Shown piece by piece: positions 51,901 through 60,090 of a DNA stretch of 64,000 nt (position 1 is its first letter; every line of letters starts with the position of its first letter). A model generated the notes under the pieces. It searched no databases. It had not been told where the DNA came from and saw nothing but the letters and a program-made list of their open reading frames with translations. The translations under genes and the position numbers were made by a program. Source of the stretch: Treponema sp. (GTDB taxonomy: Bacteria > Spirochaetota > Spirochaetia > Treponematales > Treponemataceae); assembly GCA_017449285.1 (NCBI GenBank), contig JAFSJX010000093.1, forward strand, positions 1-64,000, written 5' to 3'.

Positions 51901-52779
51901 TCGCAGTTCCGCGCTAACCGCGCTCCATTCTTCGTTCGGTTCGGCTTCGCTCACCGCCCGAAGAACGGCTTCGCCGCTGCTGCTATCCCTAACGCATTGT
52001 AGTTGTTCGCAAATATTTTCTACCTGCGAAACATAGTCGCTCTGCTTGGTATTCTCTTCAAGTGCGGCTTTCAGATTATCATAGGCTTCTTCCAAACTCA
52101 CGGCGGCATCCAGTTCGGCGGGCTTTGTTCCTTCTCCGCTCACAAACCAACGGAAATCTGCCTCCACCCGTTCCCGTTGTGCCGCAAGTTTTTCCGTAAA
52201 AACTCTGTCGCTGTCGGCAATGGAGGTGTACTTGTTCACCGTGGCGGCAAGCGTGTTTTCTGCAAAGCCCTGTAATTTCCCCGCGTCAGCAAAGGACTGG
52301 ATTGCGGGATTGTTGCGATGCTGTAAGACAAAGGGCAGGGCGGCATCTTTGATTCCGCGCTCGGTGTCGGCAGAACCCGCCGTAAAATCTGGACGGATGC
52401 CGTAGCGGTTTGCAGCCTGTCGCACTAGAGCCGCACAATATGAATCCAGTGTCTGAATATGCGTTTCGCCAAATGCGTCCAATGCGTCTTGCGCTCGTTT
52501 CCGTTCGGCGGGCGGCGTTTTTTCGTTCTGTGCAAAAAAACTGAGCGTGTTGTAGATGCGCTCGTACATTTCGCCCGCTGCCTTGTTTGTAAAGGTAAGC
52601 GTCAGGATTTTCGACGCGGGAATGCATTTGCTCATCACAAGCCATGCGAATCTTGTGGCAAGCACCTGGGTCTTTCCGCTTCCTGCGCCCGCCGCAACCA
52701 CCGTGTTTTCCGCGCGGCAACACACTTTTTTCTGGCGGTCATCCAGTTTTCGTTCCAGTAAGTCAAGATATTCGTACAT
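48988..52779 (-). CDS. addA: AddA-type helicase-nuclease subunit
   Basis: This 1263-residue UvrD-family helicase has Walker A AAGAGSGKT (about residues 31-39), a DEFQD Walker B, GDEKQSIYKFRGAD, and motifs V-VI (ILTIHKSKGLQYKHVFV, LLYVAITRAETDVYV). The C-terminal PD-(D/E)XK nuclease has YTLVDYKTDQ. It processes double-strand breaks with AddB for RecA loading. The ATG at 52779 follows AAGGAG and lies two bases after the addB stop. Residues about 263-303 and about 1040-1053 are encoded by GC-rich REP-like palindromes. Confidence 0.92.
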   Translation of the reverse strand: MYEYLDLLERKLDDRQKKVCCRAENTVVAAGAGSGKTQVLATRFAWLVMSKCIPASKILTLTFTNKAAGEMYERIYNTLSFFAQNEKTPPAERKRAQDALDAFGETHIQTLDSYCAALVRQAANRYGIRPDFTAGSADTERGIKDAALPFVLQHRNNPAIQSFADAGKLQGFAENTLAATVNKYTSIADSDRVFTEKLAAQRERVEADFRWFVSGEGTKPAELDAAVSLEEAYDNLKAALEENTKQSDYVSQVENICEQLQCVRDSSSGEAVLRAVSEAEPNEEWSAVSAELRIARPPLAAGTPKVLEKISKLVNSLPKSGYTVPLRAAIKILHENSLPYLDALMSYIRQYDDLAALFALFDEFHAQIKRTKRISGRLSFRDIQKMALKMLREQDDLREQEYAAYEKIMIDEFQDNNGENRDLLFLLSSPASAGAHPTARDIDADKLFFVGDEKQSIYKFRGADVAVFNELQRDFTAHFGEESVLPMEYNYRSNNALITSFNRLFGGENGIFDQKATAEYEATYPKEKETKKYAPATKTPLPSENLTAENVNMHFCVLNKQHFKENDALSVEERLDFLDEKEQVAYFIAKKIEEITPAHYNDIAILDKSRTDRGILIKWLNAFGIPYRVDQNTSIFASGLVFDIYNFLRLCVYPTDRNACAAYLTSPLAGLSENAVETMLAEENDDETSPLAMSVQHDNVALSERNLTRFQKAQAFFLEQQKRVLSQPLTDTLEMLWNETGYRYETLLTKRAELSGEQFDMLYELARQCDAGGNGVAWFVDQLAILRHNEESAFSDDADLDVQELTYPVEKDDAVQILTIHKSKGLQYKHVFVYGCFSPHIKSDTSAVFFDERYGVTIRPQKGSENYFVLLQKELAKKKERAEFRRLLYVAITRAETDVYVTGAITPPSSGGRSTSDNEEKIDLKLLEKQLETYYPEWSEDLAFALTAPAYSKGAPFAFSQIMPAERTVLNEIQREKTAAEVRTELIATLKPQYATATALVTEREKPARTTPSALETSGGETLPAPKPDPYAASVNKIVEKYASSERSRSDPDSAAEVENAGILREANFSYADFGTLAHACLEALAHGKSPADFTPETKQYKNLTEAEQRTILAAARTMAENFAKSPLGMALKKAQAAEKWVKAEYAFRTMMEIGGTAGEPVGNVLEETGATGEMTSATATKMLVTGAIDLIFENAETSGKTPAYTLVDYKTDQSICPAMYYAQQKCYRTAAARLLGCDERAIRCWLYYLRFGEEIEITQNLL
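51869..51990. repeat. REP-like GC-rich insertion inside addA
   Basis: The block contains CCGCCGC/GCGGCGG around an AA loop (51876-51891) and further imperfect repeats (GTTCGGTTCGGCTTCGCTCA, CGAAGAACGGCTTCG). It encodes about 40 residues that read SSSGEAVLRAVSEAEPNEEW in part, between helicase motifs. It has the look of an intergenic palindrome, yet the frame stays open. Confidence 0.6.
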
Positions 52780-52781
52780 CG

Positions 52782-55700
52782 TCACTCGCTCCTTAACACC
52801 CGTTGCCCCACCGTAAACGTCGTCCGACATATTCCCTTGAACTCGCATCCCACACACACCGCGTATGGCTCAACGTGGACAAACGCATCCTTTTTTTGCT
52901 TCGGCACGATTGGCTCAAAGCGGCATTCCCGCACCCGCGCGGCAAAATCAGAAACATAGCGGTCAAAAAGCCTCACCGTGTCGGCACAGAACACTTCGTA
53001 CTTCGCAGTGTTTTTTTCGCCCGCATCCAGTGCTTTTTGGCTCACTCCCTTGTACTCGTCAATCGCCGCAGTTCTCTTCTTGTCCTTAATCGCATAAAAA
53101 TACGCCGCCTCAATCCGAATGTCCGATTGGTGGTTTTGTGCAGCCGAAGCTCCTTGCATGTCGTCTTGCACGAGTGTCACATACATCGGCATCTGAAAAT
53201 CGCCGAGCAGACCGTTTTCGTCCTCATTCAGTGCCGTCTGCTTTGGCATCGCCCCAGCCGTATTCTTGTAGTCGATAATCACAAAATCTCCGCTCTCTGT
53301 GTCCGAAAGCAGACAATCAATCTTCCCGAACAGTTTGATTCCGTCCGCATTGGTCGCTGCAAGCGCAATTTCCGCTCCCCGCACCGTGTACCCGCCGAAC
53401 CCTTTGATTGCAGTGCCATATTTTGGGGTCTCAGGCTTTTCAGGCGCGTGGCACAACACATGCAGAAAATCAATCACGCCCTGCGTAATCGCATTGCTCT
53501 GGCTTTCCAGGGCACGAATCACCAGAGGACTGTCCCTAAAATCCATCGCCCTGTCGTGAATTGCGCTCACCGTAAAGGCTCGGATTTTTTCGCTTATCTC
53601 CGCCTCATCGTCAAAAACGCCGTCCTCATTCGTCACAGGAAGAGTCGCCCCCGACTGAGCCACGCTCTGCATGAACAGTTCCAGCACCTTATGGTCAATG
53701 TTTCCCATGTCAAAAGTCTGCATCAAGTCCGTATCCAGCGTCTCTTCGCGCAAATTTAGTATGGAAGAAAGCACCCATTTTCGCGGGCAGGGATACATTT
53801 TTGCCAAATCCGACTGCGTGACCACAAGCGCGTCGCTTTTTCGGTGCGTTTCTGTCCTCTCGATGATTTTTTTCCGCAGCCTGTTACTTGCCGTGTAGGG
53901 TAATGCGTTTTCAAATCCGTCCGTCCGTTCCGCCCACGCAAGGAATCCGTTTTGTTGTGTTTCGGTGATTTTTGGCACTCGCCGTTCGCTTGCGCTCACT
54001 TCACGAGGTTTGTATGCATTTGTCGCGCGTTTTCGCTCAGTTACAAAAAAATCGTTGTCGTCCAGTTCAGCGCGGGGCGCATCCTCGTTTGCCACGGTAA
54101 GCGCGTTGTGCGCAATCGCAAAGCCAGAAAAACTGTCTTCTGCGTATGAAAAAAGCACATCGTTATTTTTCGCATTTTTTGCATACAGTCGCACAAAAGT
54201 CTGGGAAGCGTCGGTATGTTCGTCAATATCTGCGCCCAACAGCCTGAGCCGTTTTTCCGTGCTCAAAAATCCTAGTTTCTTGTACGGAATATCAAGGTTT
54301 GCTTGACTTGCGTCAATCACAAATTGATATGAAATCGCCGCTGCGGCAGAAAGTTTGTACGGAAACACCGAAACGCCGTCCAGTATCTCCTGCGGTCGAT
54401 AGGTCTTTCCGTCAAGTTCATTCAAAAAGAATGCGAACGGATGTTCCACCGTAAGCCCGAGCGCGTCTACATACCGCTTCTCAATATCGATAATATCATT
54501 GAGGTCACTTACGCATCGTCCCAGAATCTTGTTCGCCTCGTCAGAAAAATCCTCGCTCAAAAAGGTCTGTCTGAACGTCATCCACGCCGTCTGCACCGCC
54601 GCAAACGATTTTGTCTCGCAGATGGCGGTGATAGTGCGTTTCAGTCTGCGGTAGAATTTCAGTTCGAGCGCATCGCCCGCAACGCCGCCCAACGCTTCTT
54701 CCCATGCGTCAATGCGCCGTGCCGGAGCGTTCCCGTTGCAAGCGGTTTGTTCTTCGTAGCCGCAAATCGTGCGCATACGGTTTCCCTCGCTGATAAGGCT
54801 TTCTTTTAAATCGCGCACGTCTTCTTTCCACGGTACATACTCATTCTGCAAAAGCGCGCGCACGCTGGTGTACGAAAAATGATCCGTGTAGCACTCGTAC
54901 ATCTGGCGGAAAATCAGCCCCGCACAGTTCTTGGTGAGCGGCTCGCCCGAACGGATATTCACGGGAACACAATAGCGCGCGCATTCCCGCTTGATGTACG
55001 CGCGGTAGGTTTCCAAATCGGGAACACTCACCGCCATGTCCGTCCATTTCACGCCGTTTTCGTGCAGCGCGCGCAAGTGCAAAAGCGTCCGCCTCAGTTC
55101 TGAGCGTGAATCAGGATATTTGTAGGCAAGCGGTCGGTTCTCTTTCTCGTTCGGCAACTCCACGGCAATCACATTGTCCGCGCCCACAAAAATCTCCTCG
55201 TAGTCAGAAAAATCTTCCAGCAGTTCCGGGTAAAAAATCACAATCGTCTTTTTCTGCTCAATGAATTCAGGGGTTAGCCATGACGGCTCAAAAAAATGAT
55301 TTTTGGAAAGAAAGTCGCAGTATCGTGTGTAGACGGCGTTGAAATCTTTGTTCTCTTCGTCCGTATCGTCCGCTTCCGAGAGTCCTTCTTCCGCCAAAAA
55401 CATCGTGTATTTTTCATGCCACAGTTTGAGCGATGGTACGATTTTTGAAAGCCAATCCGTAAACGCGTATGCCGTCTCCGCGTCATCGCCTGGCAAAATC
55501 TTGGTGATGAATTTTTCGCTTAGGTTTTCATGAATCAGATTGCGCACAAACAATTTTCGGAGCAGGGCAGGAATACACGCCTTGTCCGCCACGTTTCCCG
55601 CAAGATACACGCCCTTAAACGTATCCCACGCCGTAAAATCTTCCAGCGCGACTGCCTGCACTCCCGATTCTGCCGGGTGCGTCACTGCCCATTCTGACCA

Positions 55701-55823
55701 CGACTGCGCCGCAACATCGGAAGAAAACACAAAGAGCGGCGTTTCCGCTCGCGCGGCTTTTTTTTGCAGATGCTCAGAAATGACTTTCGCCATGTCAGCG
55801 GGGGCAGTGCGTTGAATAATCAT
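52782..55823 (-). CDS. addB: AddB-like nuclease subunit without Walker A
   Basis: This 1013-residue protein precedes addA and has the AddB layout. The C-terminal PD-(D/E)XK nuclease has LFGKIDCLL and FVIIDYK. The four cysteines of an AddB-type iron-sulfur cluster are split as CPRKW and CVGCEFKGIC. No Walker A is seen in the N-terminal part, which carries FVFSSDVAAQSW where a P-loop would lie, so it is probably a structural helicase relic. The ATG at 55823 is fixed by a consensus promoter ending seven bases upstream. Confidence 0.85.
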   Translation of the reverse strand: MIIQRTAPADMAKVISEHLQKKAARAETPLFVFSSDVAAQSWSEWAVTHPAESGVQAVALEDFTAWDTFKGVYLAGNVADKACIPALLRKLFVRNLIHENLSEKFITKILPGDDAETAYAFTDWLSKIVPSLKLWHEKYTMFLAEEGLSEADDTDEENKDFNAVYTRYCDFLSKNHFFEPSWLTPEFIEQKKTIVIFYPELLEDFSDYEEIFVGADNVIAVELPNEKENRPLAYKYPDSRSELRRTLLHLRALHENGVKWTDMAVSVPDLETYRAYIKRECARYCVPVNIRSGEPLTKNCAGLIFRQMYECYTDHFSYTSVRALLQNEYVPWKEDVRDLKESLISEGNRMRTICGYEEQTACNGNAPARRIDAWEEALGGVAGDALELKFYRRLKRTITAICETKSFAAVQTAWMTFRQTFLSEDFSDEANKILGRCVSDLNDIIDIEKRYVDALGLTVEHPFAFFLNELDGKTYRPQEILDGVSVFPYKLSAAAAISYQFVIDASQANLDIPYKKLGFLSTEKRLRLLGADIDEHTDASQTFVRLYAKNAKNNDVLFSYAEDSFSGFAIAHNALTVANEDAPRAELDDNDFFVTERKRATNAYKPREVSASERRVPKITETQQNGFLAWAERTDGFENALPYTASNRLRKKIIERTETHRKSDALVVTQSDLAKMYPCPRKWVLSSILNLREETLDTDLMQTFDMGNIDHKVLELFMQSVAQSGATLPVTNEDGVFDDEAEISEKIRAFTVSAIHDRAMDFRDSPLVIRALESQSNAITQGVIDFLHVLCHAPEKPETPKYGTAIKGFGGYTVRGAEIALAATNADGIKLFGKIDCLLSDTESGDFVIIDYKNTAGAMPKQTALNEDENGLLGDFQMPMYVTLVQDDMQGASAAQNHQSDIRIEAAYFYAIKDKKRTAAIDEYKGVSQKALDAGEKNTAKYEVFCADTVRLFDRYVSDFAARVRECRFEPIVPKQKKDAFVHVEPYAVCVGCEFKGICRTTFTVGQRVLRSE
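53970..54006. repeat. Short REP-like stretch inside addB
   Basis: CTCGCCGTTCGCTTGCGCTC and the following CACTTCACGAG resemble the TTCGCTCACGCTCA core of the intergenic element at 5053-5125. It encodes EVSASERRV in addB. A similar stretch near 49619-49655 in addA encodes SSERSRSDPDS. Confidence 0.4.
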
Positions 55824-55830
55824 ACTCTCT

Positions 55831-55859
55831 ATTGTAGTGAGATTTACTGCTGTGGTCAA
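55831..55859 (-). promoter_or_regulatory. Promoter of addB-addA, leaderless layout
   Basis: On the minus strand, TTGACC (55859-55854), exactly 17 bp, and TACAAT (55836-55831). Seven bases separate it from the ATG at 55823. It is the clearest case in the window. Confidence 0.75.
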
Positions 55860-55939
55860 ATAAAATAGTTTTCCCTGCGTTTATCATTGAGTTTGCCGAT
55901 GATGCAATGCGCCTAGTAGATTATTTCCATAAAATTTAG

Positions 55940-55945
55940 TATAAT
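55940..55945 (+). promoter_or_regulatory. -10 element of ileS
   Basis: TATAAT lies 34 bases before the TTG at 55980. A GAGGAA Shine-Dalgarno at 55969-55974 follows, so this gene has a normal leader. Confidence 0.5.
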
Positions 55946-55979
55946 CACTCTCAATATTTCATATTTACGAGGAAGCATT

Positions 55980-58900
55980 TTGTATAAGTCAGTTGACGCA
56001 AAGGTTGATTTTCCTAAGCAGGAAGAAGAAGTTTTAGAGTTTTGGAAAAAGAACGACACGTTCAAGAAATCGGTTGCCCAGCGTGAGGGTGGAGAAGAAT
56101 TCGTTTTCTTTGACGGCCCGCCATTTGCCACGGGGCTGCCTCACTTCGGGCATTTTATTCCCTCAACGATTAAAGACATTATTCCGCGTTACCAGACCAT
56201 GAAAGGCAAGAAGGTCGAGCGACGCTTCGGCTGGGACTGCCATGGACTTCCAGTAGAAAATTTGATTGAAAAAGACCTCGGCATCAACTCAAAGCATGAG
56301 ATTGAGGCGTATGGCGTGGCGAATTTCAACGACAAGTGCCGCGCTTCCGTTTTGAAGTACACCAGCGAATGGCGTAAGACAATCACGCGCATGGGACGCT
56401 GGGTTGATTTTGACAACGACTACAAGACGATGAACCCTGATTTCATGGAGACAATCTGGTGGGTGGCAAAATCTTTGTGGGACAAAGGCATGATTTATGA
56501 AGGCAAATACATTTTGCCGTACTGTCCTCGCTGTGCCACGGTGCTTTCCACGCATGAACTTGCGCAGGGCTACAAGGAAAAGCAGGATCCCGCAATCACA
56601 ATCCGTTTCAAGGTCACAAAAGCTCCCGCGGCATTCTCCGACCCGGAACTGACAAACGGCAAGACCTATTTCCTCGCATGGACTACGACTCCGTGGACTT
56701 TGCCCTCAAACCTCGGTCTTTGTATGGGACCTGACATTGACTATGTAAAGATTCTCGACAAATCTTCTGGCGACTACTACATTTTCGCAGAAAGCCGTCT
56801 GTCAGCATATTACAAGAATCCCCAAGACTACGAAATTATCTACCGCCACAAGGGCGCGGAATTTTTGGGTGCGGAATATGAGCCGCTTTTCCCGTACTTT
56901 GCAAATCTCAAAGACCCTGCTGAATGTGAAAAGCAGAGCGGTCAGAAGTGCGAAAAAGGTGCCTTCCGTATGTTCAATGCGGACTATGTATCAACCGAAG
57001 ACGGTACGGGCATCGTTCACATCGCACCTGCCTTTGGTGAAGACGACAGCAAGGTTTTTGCGGGAAGTGGCGTTCCTTTTGTTGAGCCCATGGACGCAGA
57101 GTGTCGCTTTACAAAAGAAGTTTCTGACTATGCGGGCCTATTCGTAAAAGACGCGGACAAAGACATCATGGACAGGCTCAAAAAAGAGGGCAAACTGGTT
57201 AAGCGTGACACCGTTTTGCACCAGTACCCCCACTGCTGGCGTTGTGGCTCTCCGCTCATCTATCGCGGTATCGGCTCTTGGTTCGTAAAAGTTGCAGACC
57301 AGCACGAAAGGATTCTCAAGGCAAACAGCCAGATTAAATGGCAGCCCGCGCACATCAAGGAAGGCCGCTTCGGAAAATGGCTGGCAGGAAGCCGCGACTG
57401 GGCAATCAGCCGAAACCGCTACTGGGGAAACCCCATTCCAATCTGGCGGTGTGACGATTGTGGCGAAAAAATCTGTATCGGAAGCCGCGCCGAGTTAAAA
57501 GAAAAAAGCGGCGTGGATTTGCAGGATTTGCACAAACAGTTCGTCGATAAAGTGACTATTCCCTGTAAATGCGGCGGCACAATGAAGCGAATCCCGGAAG
57601 TCTTTGACTGCTGGTTCGAGTCTGGTTCAATGCCTTACGCACAGCAGCACTATCCGTTTGAGAACAAAGAATATTTTGAAAAGCATTTCCCTGCGGACTT
57701 CATCTCAGAAGGCTTGGATCAGACGCGCGGCTGGTTTTATACCCTCACCATTCTTGCGGCGGAACTTTTTGACAAGCCAGCGTTCAAGAACTGCATCGTA
57801 AACGGTCTTGTCCTTGCAGAAGACGGACGCAAGATGTCCAAATCGCTGCATAATTACACCGACCCGGTGGACGCAATCAATATGTTCGGCGCGGACGCAA
57901 TCCGCCTGTTCCTTACGCACTCTGCGGTCGTAAAGGCGGACGATTTGCGCTATTCCGACAACGGTGTTCGTGAGGTGCTGAAAAATATTTTGATTCCATT
58001 GTGGAGCGGCTATTCATTCTTCGTGACTTACGCCAATATCGACGGCTACACCGCAAAGGGAAGCGTGTTTGATGGCATGAAGCCATCTAATCCTTTGGAC
58101 GCATGGATTGTCTCAATCACGCAGAAAATGGTCAAAGATGTGACGACCGCGCTTGATGACTACGATTTGAGTACGGCAATTGACCCGCTCATCAACTTCA
58201 TCGACCAACTCAACAACTGGTACATCCGCCGTTCGCGCCGCCGATTCTGGAAGAGCGAGAACGACAACGACAAGACAGAGGCTTATGAATCCCTATACTA
58301 TGCGCTCAAAAACTTCTCCCTTGTCGCCGCGCCGTTCATTCCGTTTATTACCGAAAGCATGTGGCAGAATCTGCGCACCGAAAAAGACGCGGAATCAGTT
58401 CATCTGGCGGATTTCCCCGTGTACAACGCAAAACTGCGCGACGAAAAGTTGGAGTTCCGCATGGACACAGTGCAGAAAGCGGTCTCAATGGGACGCAGCC
58501 TGCGCAATCAGTTCAATTTGAAGAACCGCCAGCCGCTTGCCTCTACGCAATTGGTTACGCGCAACAAAGAAGAGCGCACCGTGCTTGAAAGTATGATTGA
58601 CACGATTCGCGAAGAACTGAACGTCAAGGAAGTCATTTTCCACGAGCGCGAGGATGAGTTGGTGGAATACAAGGCAAAGGCGAATTTCCGCACGCTTGGA
58701 AAGGAACTGGGTGCAAAGATGAAAGCCGCCGCCGCAAAAATTCAGGAACTCAAAAACCAGACGATTGACGACATTATCAGCGGAAAGAAAGTCACGATTG
58801 ATGTGGACGGACAGAGCGTTGATTTGAATACCGAAAAAATTATCGTGGAGCGCATCGAAAAAGAAGACCTCAAAGTGGTCAATGACGGCACGCTTACCGT

Positions 58901-59186
58901 CGGTCTGGACACCAAAGTGACCGATGAACTCAAAAAAGAAGGCTATGTGCGCGACCTTATCCGTGGCATTCAGAATCTGCGCAAGGAAAGCGGCTTTGAA
59001 GTGACAGACAGAATCAAGTTGTTCGTCACTGGCGATGTGGATTTGAAAGATGCATTTGCAAAGTTCAAAGAATTTGTTTCTGGAGAGACTCTTGCCACGG
59101 TGCAGGAATGGAAAGACAAACTGGGCAAACCGACCGCCGTTGAAGCAGATGATAAAACATGGAGTATTCAGATTGAAAAAGCGTAA
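55980..59186 (+). CDS. ileS: Isoleucyl-tRNA synthetase, eukaryotic-like type 2
   Basis: This 1068-residue class I synthetase charges tRNA-Ile. HIGH is HFGH in PFATGLPHFGHF, and KMSKS is intact in GRKMSKSLHNY. The sequence blocks GWDCHGLPVENLIEKDLGI and EGLDQTRGWFYTL, together with the length, match the eukaryotic-like IleRS2 form known for mupirocin tolerance, as in other spirochaetes. The start is TTG with GAGGAA at correct spacing. The next gene begins inside its 3' end. Confidence 0.95.
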   Translation: MYKSVDAKVDFPKQEEEVLEFWKKNDTFKKSVAQREGGEEFVFFDGPPFATGLPHFGHFIPSTIKDIIPRYQTMKGKKVERRFGWDCHGLPVENLIEKDLGINSKHEIEAYGVANFNDKCRASVLKYTSEWRKTITRMGRWVDFDNDYKTMNPDFMETIWWVAKSLWDKGMIYEGKYILPYCPRCATVLSTHELAQGYKEKQDPAITIRFKVTKAPAAFSDPELTNGKTYFLAWTTTPWTLPSNLGLCMGPDIDYVKILDKSSGDYYIFAESRLSAYYKNPQDYEIIYRHKGAEFLGAEYEPLFPYFANLKDPAECEKQSGQKCEKGAFRMFNADYVSTEDGTGIVHIAPAFGEDDSKVFAGSGVPFVEPMDAECRFTKEVSDYAGLFVKDADKDIMDRLKKEGKLVKRDTVLHQYPHCWRCGSPLIYRGIGSWFVKVADQHERILKANSQIKWQPAHIKEGRFGKWLAGSRDWAISRNRYWGNPIPIWRCDDCGEKICIGSRAELKEKSGVDLQDLHKQFVDKVTIPCKCGGTMKRIPEVFDCWFESGSMPYAQQHYPFENKEYFEKHFPADFISEGLDQTRGWFYTLTILAAELFDKPAFKNCIVNGLVLAEDGRKMSKSLHNYTDPVDAINMFGADAIRLFLTHSAVVKADDLRYSDNGVREVLKNILIPLWSGYSFFVTYANIDGYTAKGSVFDGMKPSNPLDAWIVSITQKMVKDVTTALDDYDLSTAIDPLINFIDQLNNWYIRRSRRRFWKSENDNDKTEAYESLYYALKNFSLVAAPFIPFITESMWQNLRTEKDAESVHLADFPVYNAKLRDEKLEFRMDTVQKAVSMGRSLRNQFNLKNRQPLASTQLVTRNKEERTVLESMIDTIREELNVKEVIFHEREDELVEYKAKANFRTLGKELGAKMKAAAAKIQELKNQTIDDIISGKKVTIDVDGQSVDLNTEKIIVERIEKEDLKVVNDGTLTVGLDTKVTDELKKEGYVRDLIRGIQNLRKESGFEVTDRIKLFVTGDVDLKDAFAKFKEFVSGETLATVQEWKDKLGKPTAVEADDKTWSIQIEKA

Positions 59187-60078
59187 TTCGTTTTTGCTGG
59201 CAGCCATTTTTGTGGCTGTCACTCTGCTTTTCAGTTGTAAATCAACGCCTGAATCGGTTGCGGTGGACCCTATTACGCTTATTGATAGGGATGCCGCATT
59301 GTATCTGTTCATTCCCGTGCAAAGTCATCTGCCGTTGATACAGACGGCATTGGTCAGTCTGAGCGGAATGGACGAAAAAGATGCGGAACGAATCGCAAGC
59401 AGGACGGAAACGATTTACATCGCGGAGGAATCTACCAAAAACAGGCAGATTTTTCAGCTTTCGGCAAAAGGCTCCTATCCTCAGTTGATTGCAAAAATGG
59501 CTCTCACGCAGAAAAACGGCTGGACAGCGCAGGTTGCTGACGGGCTTTCCGTTCCGTACACGTACTACAAAAATCCGCAGTCACAGATTCAACTCTCCCT
59601 CCCTTCTTCTGCAAATGCGATTGTCTCCTATAGCATTGAGCCGCAACTTGCCCAGTACGACGCGGAAGCCAAGGCAAAGACGGACGCGCTTGTTGAGGGA
59701 ACATCTTATGGCGGACTTCCCGCAGACTTTGACAAAACCGTGTATGAATTCTTGACGACGGGAAATCCTAACGAAATCCGTTTTTATGAGTGCAAGGCGG
59801 ACGCTTTCTTGCAGAATATGTTGGGAACGAATCTCAAACTGCCGCTCAAATCGGTTTCGGGAACGCTCGCCAATTCAAAGGCAGCGGGCGAATATGATGG
59901 AAAACTGATTCTGGAAGTGACGGACGCGACTCCCGCAAAAATGAAGGCATTGATAGCGGGCTTAAAAATTGCGCTGTTTCCCATGCCGGCAAAAATTCAG
60001 CAGACTGGCTCAAGTCGTATCACCATTACTGATATTTCGCTCAGCCAAAAAACGCTGGTTTCGTTAATTTCGCAGTAG
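59173..60078 (+). CDS. Lipoprotein of unknown function overlapping ileS
   Basis: This 301-residue protein starts at a TTG eight bases after GGAG, giving LKKRNSFLLAAIFVAVTLLFSC, a good lipoprotein signal. It overlaps the end of ileS by 14 bases. The mature part is alpha/beta with no recognised motif, for example ITLIDRDAALYLFIPVQSHL and LEVTDATPAKMKALIAGLKI. It may be a membrane-anchored stress or solute-binding-like protein, but I cannot place it. Earlier ATGs lie deep inside ileS and are unlikely. Confidence 0.72.
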   Translation: MKKRNSFLLAAIFVAVTLLFSCKSTPESVAVDPITLIDRDAALYLFIPVQSHLPLIQTALVSLSGMDEKDAERIASRTETIYIAEESTKNRQIFQLSAKGSYPQLIAKMALTQKNGWTAQVADGLSVPYTYYKNPQSQIQLSLPSSANAIVSYSIEPQLAQYDAEAKAKTDALVEGTSYGGLPADFDKTVYEFLTTGNPNEIRFYECKADAFLQNMLGTNLKLPLKSVSGTLANSKAAGEYDGKLILEVTDATPAKMKALIAGLKIALFPMPAKIQQTGSSRITITDISLSQKTLVSLISQ

Positions 60079-60090
60079 GCAGGGGAGTGC

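Noticed and set aside
59050..59172. ATG start of the lipoprotein deep inside ileS
   Set aside because: The TTG at 59173 has a Shine-Dalgarno and gives a proper lipoprotein signal peptide.
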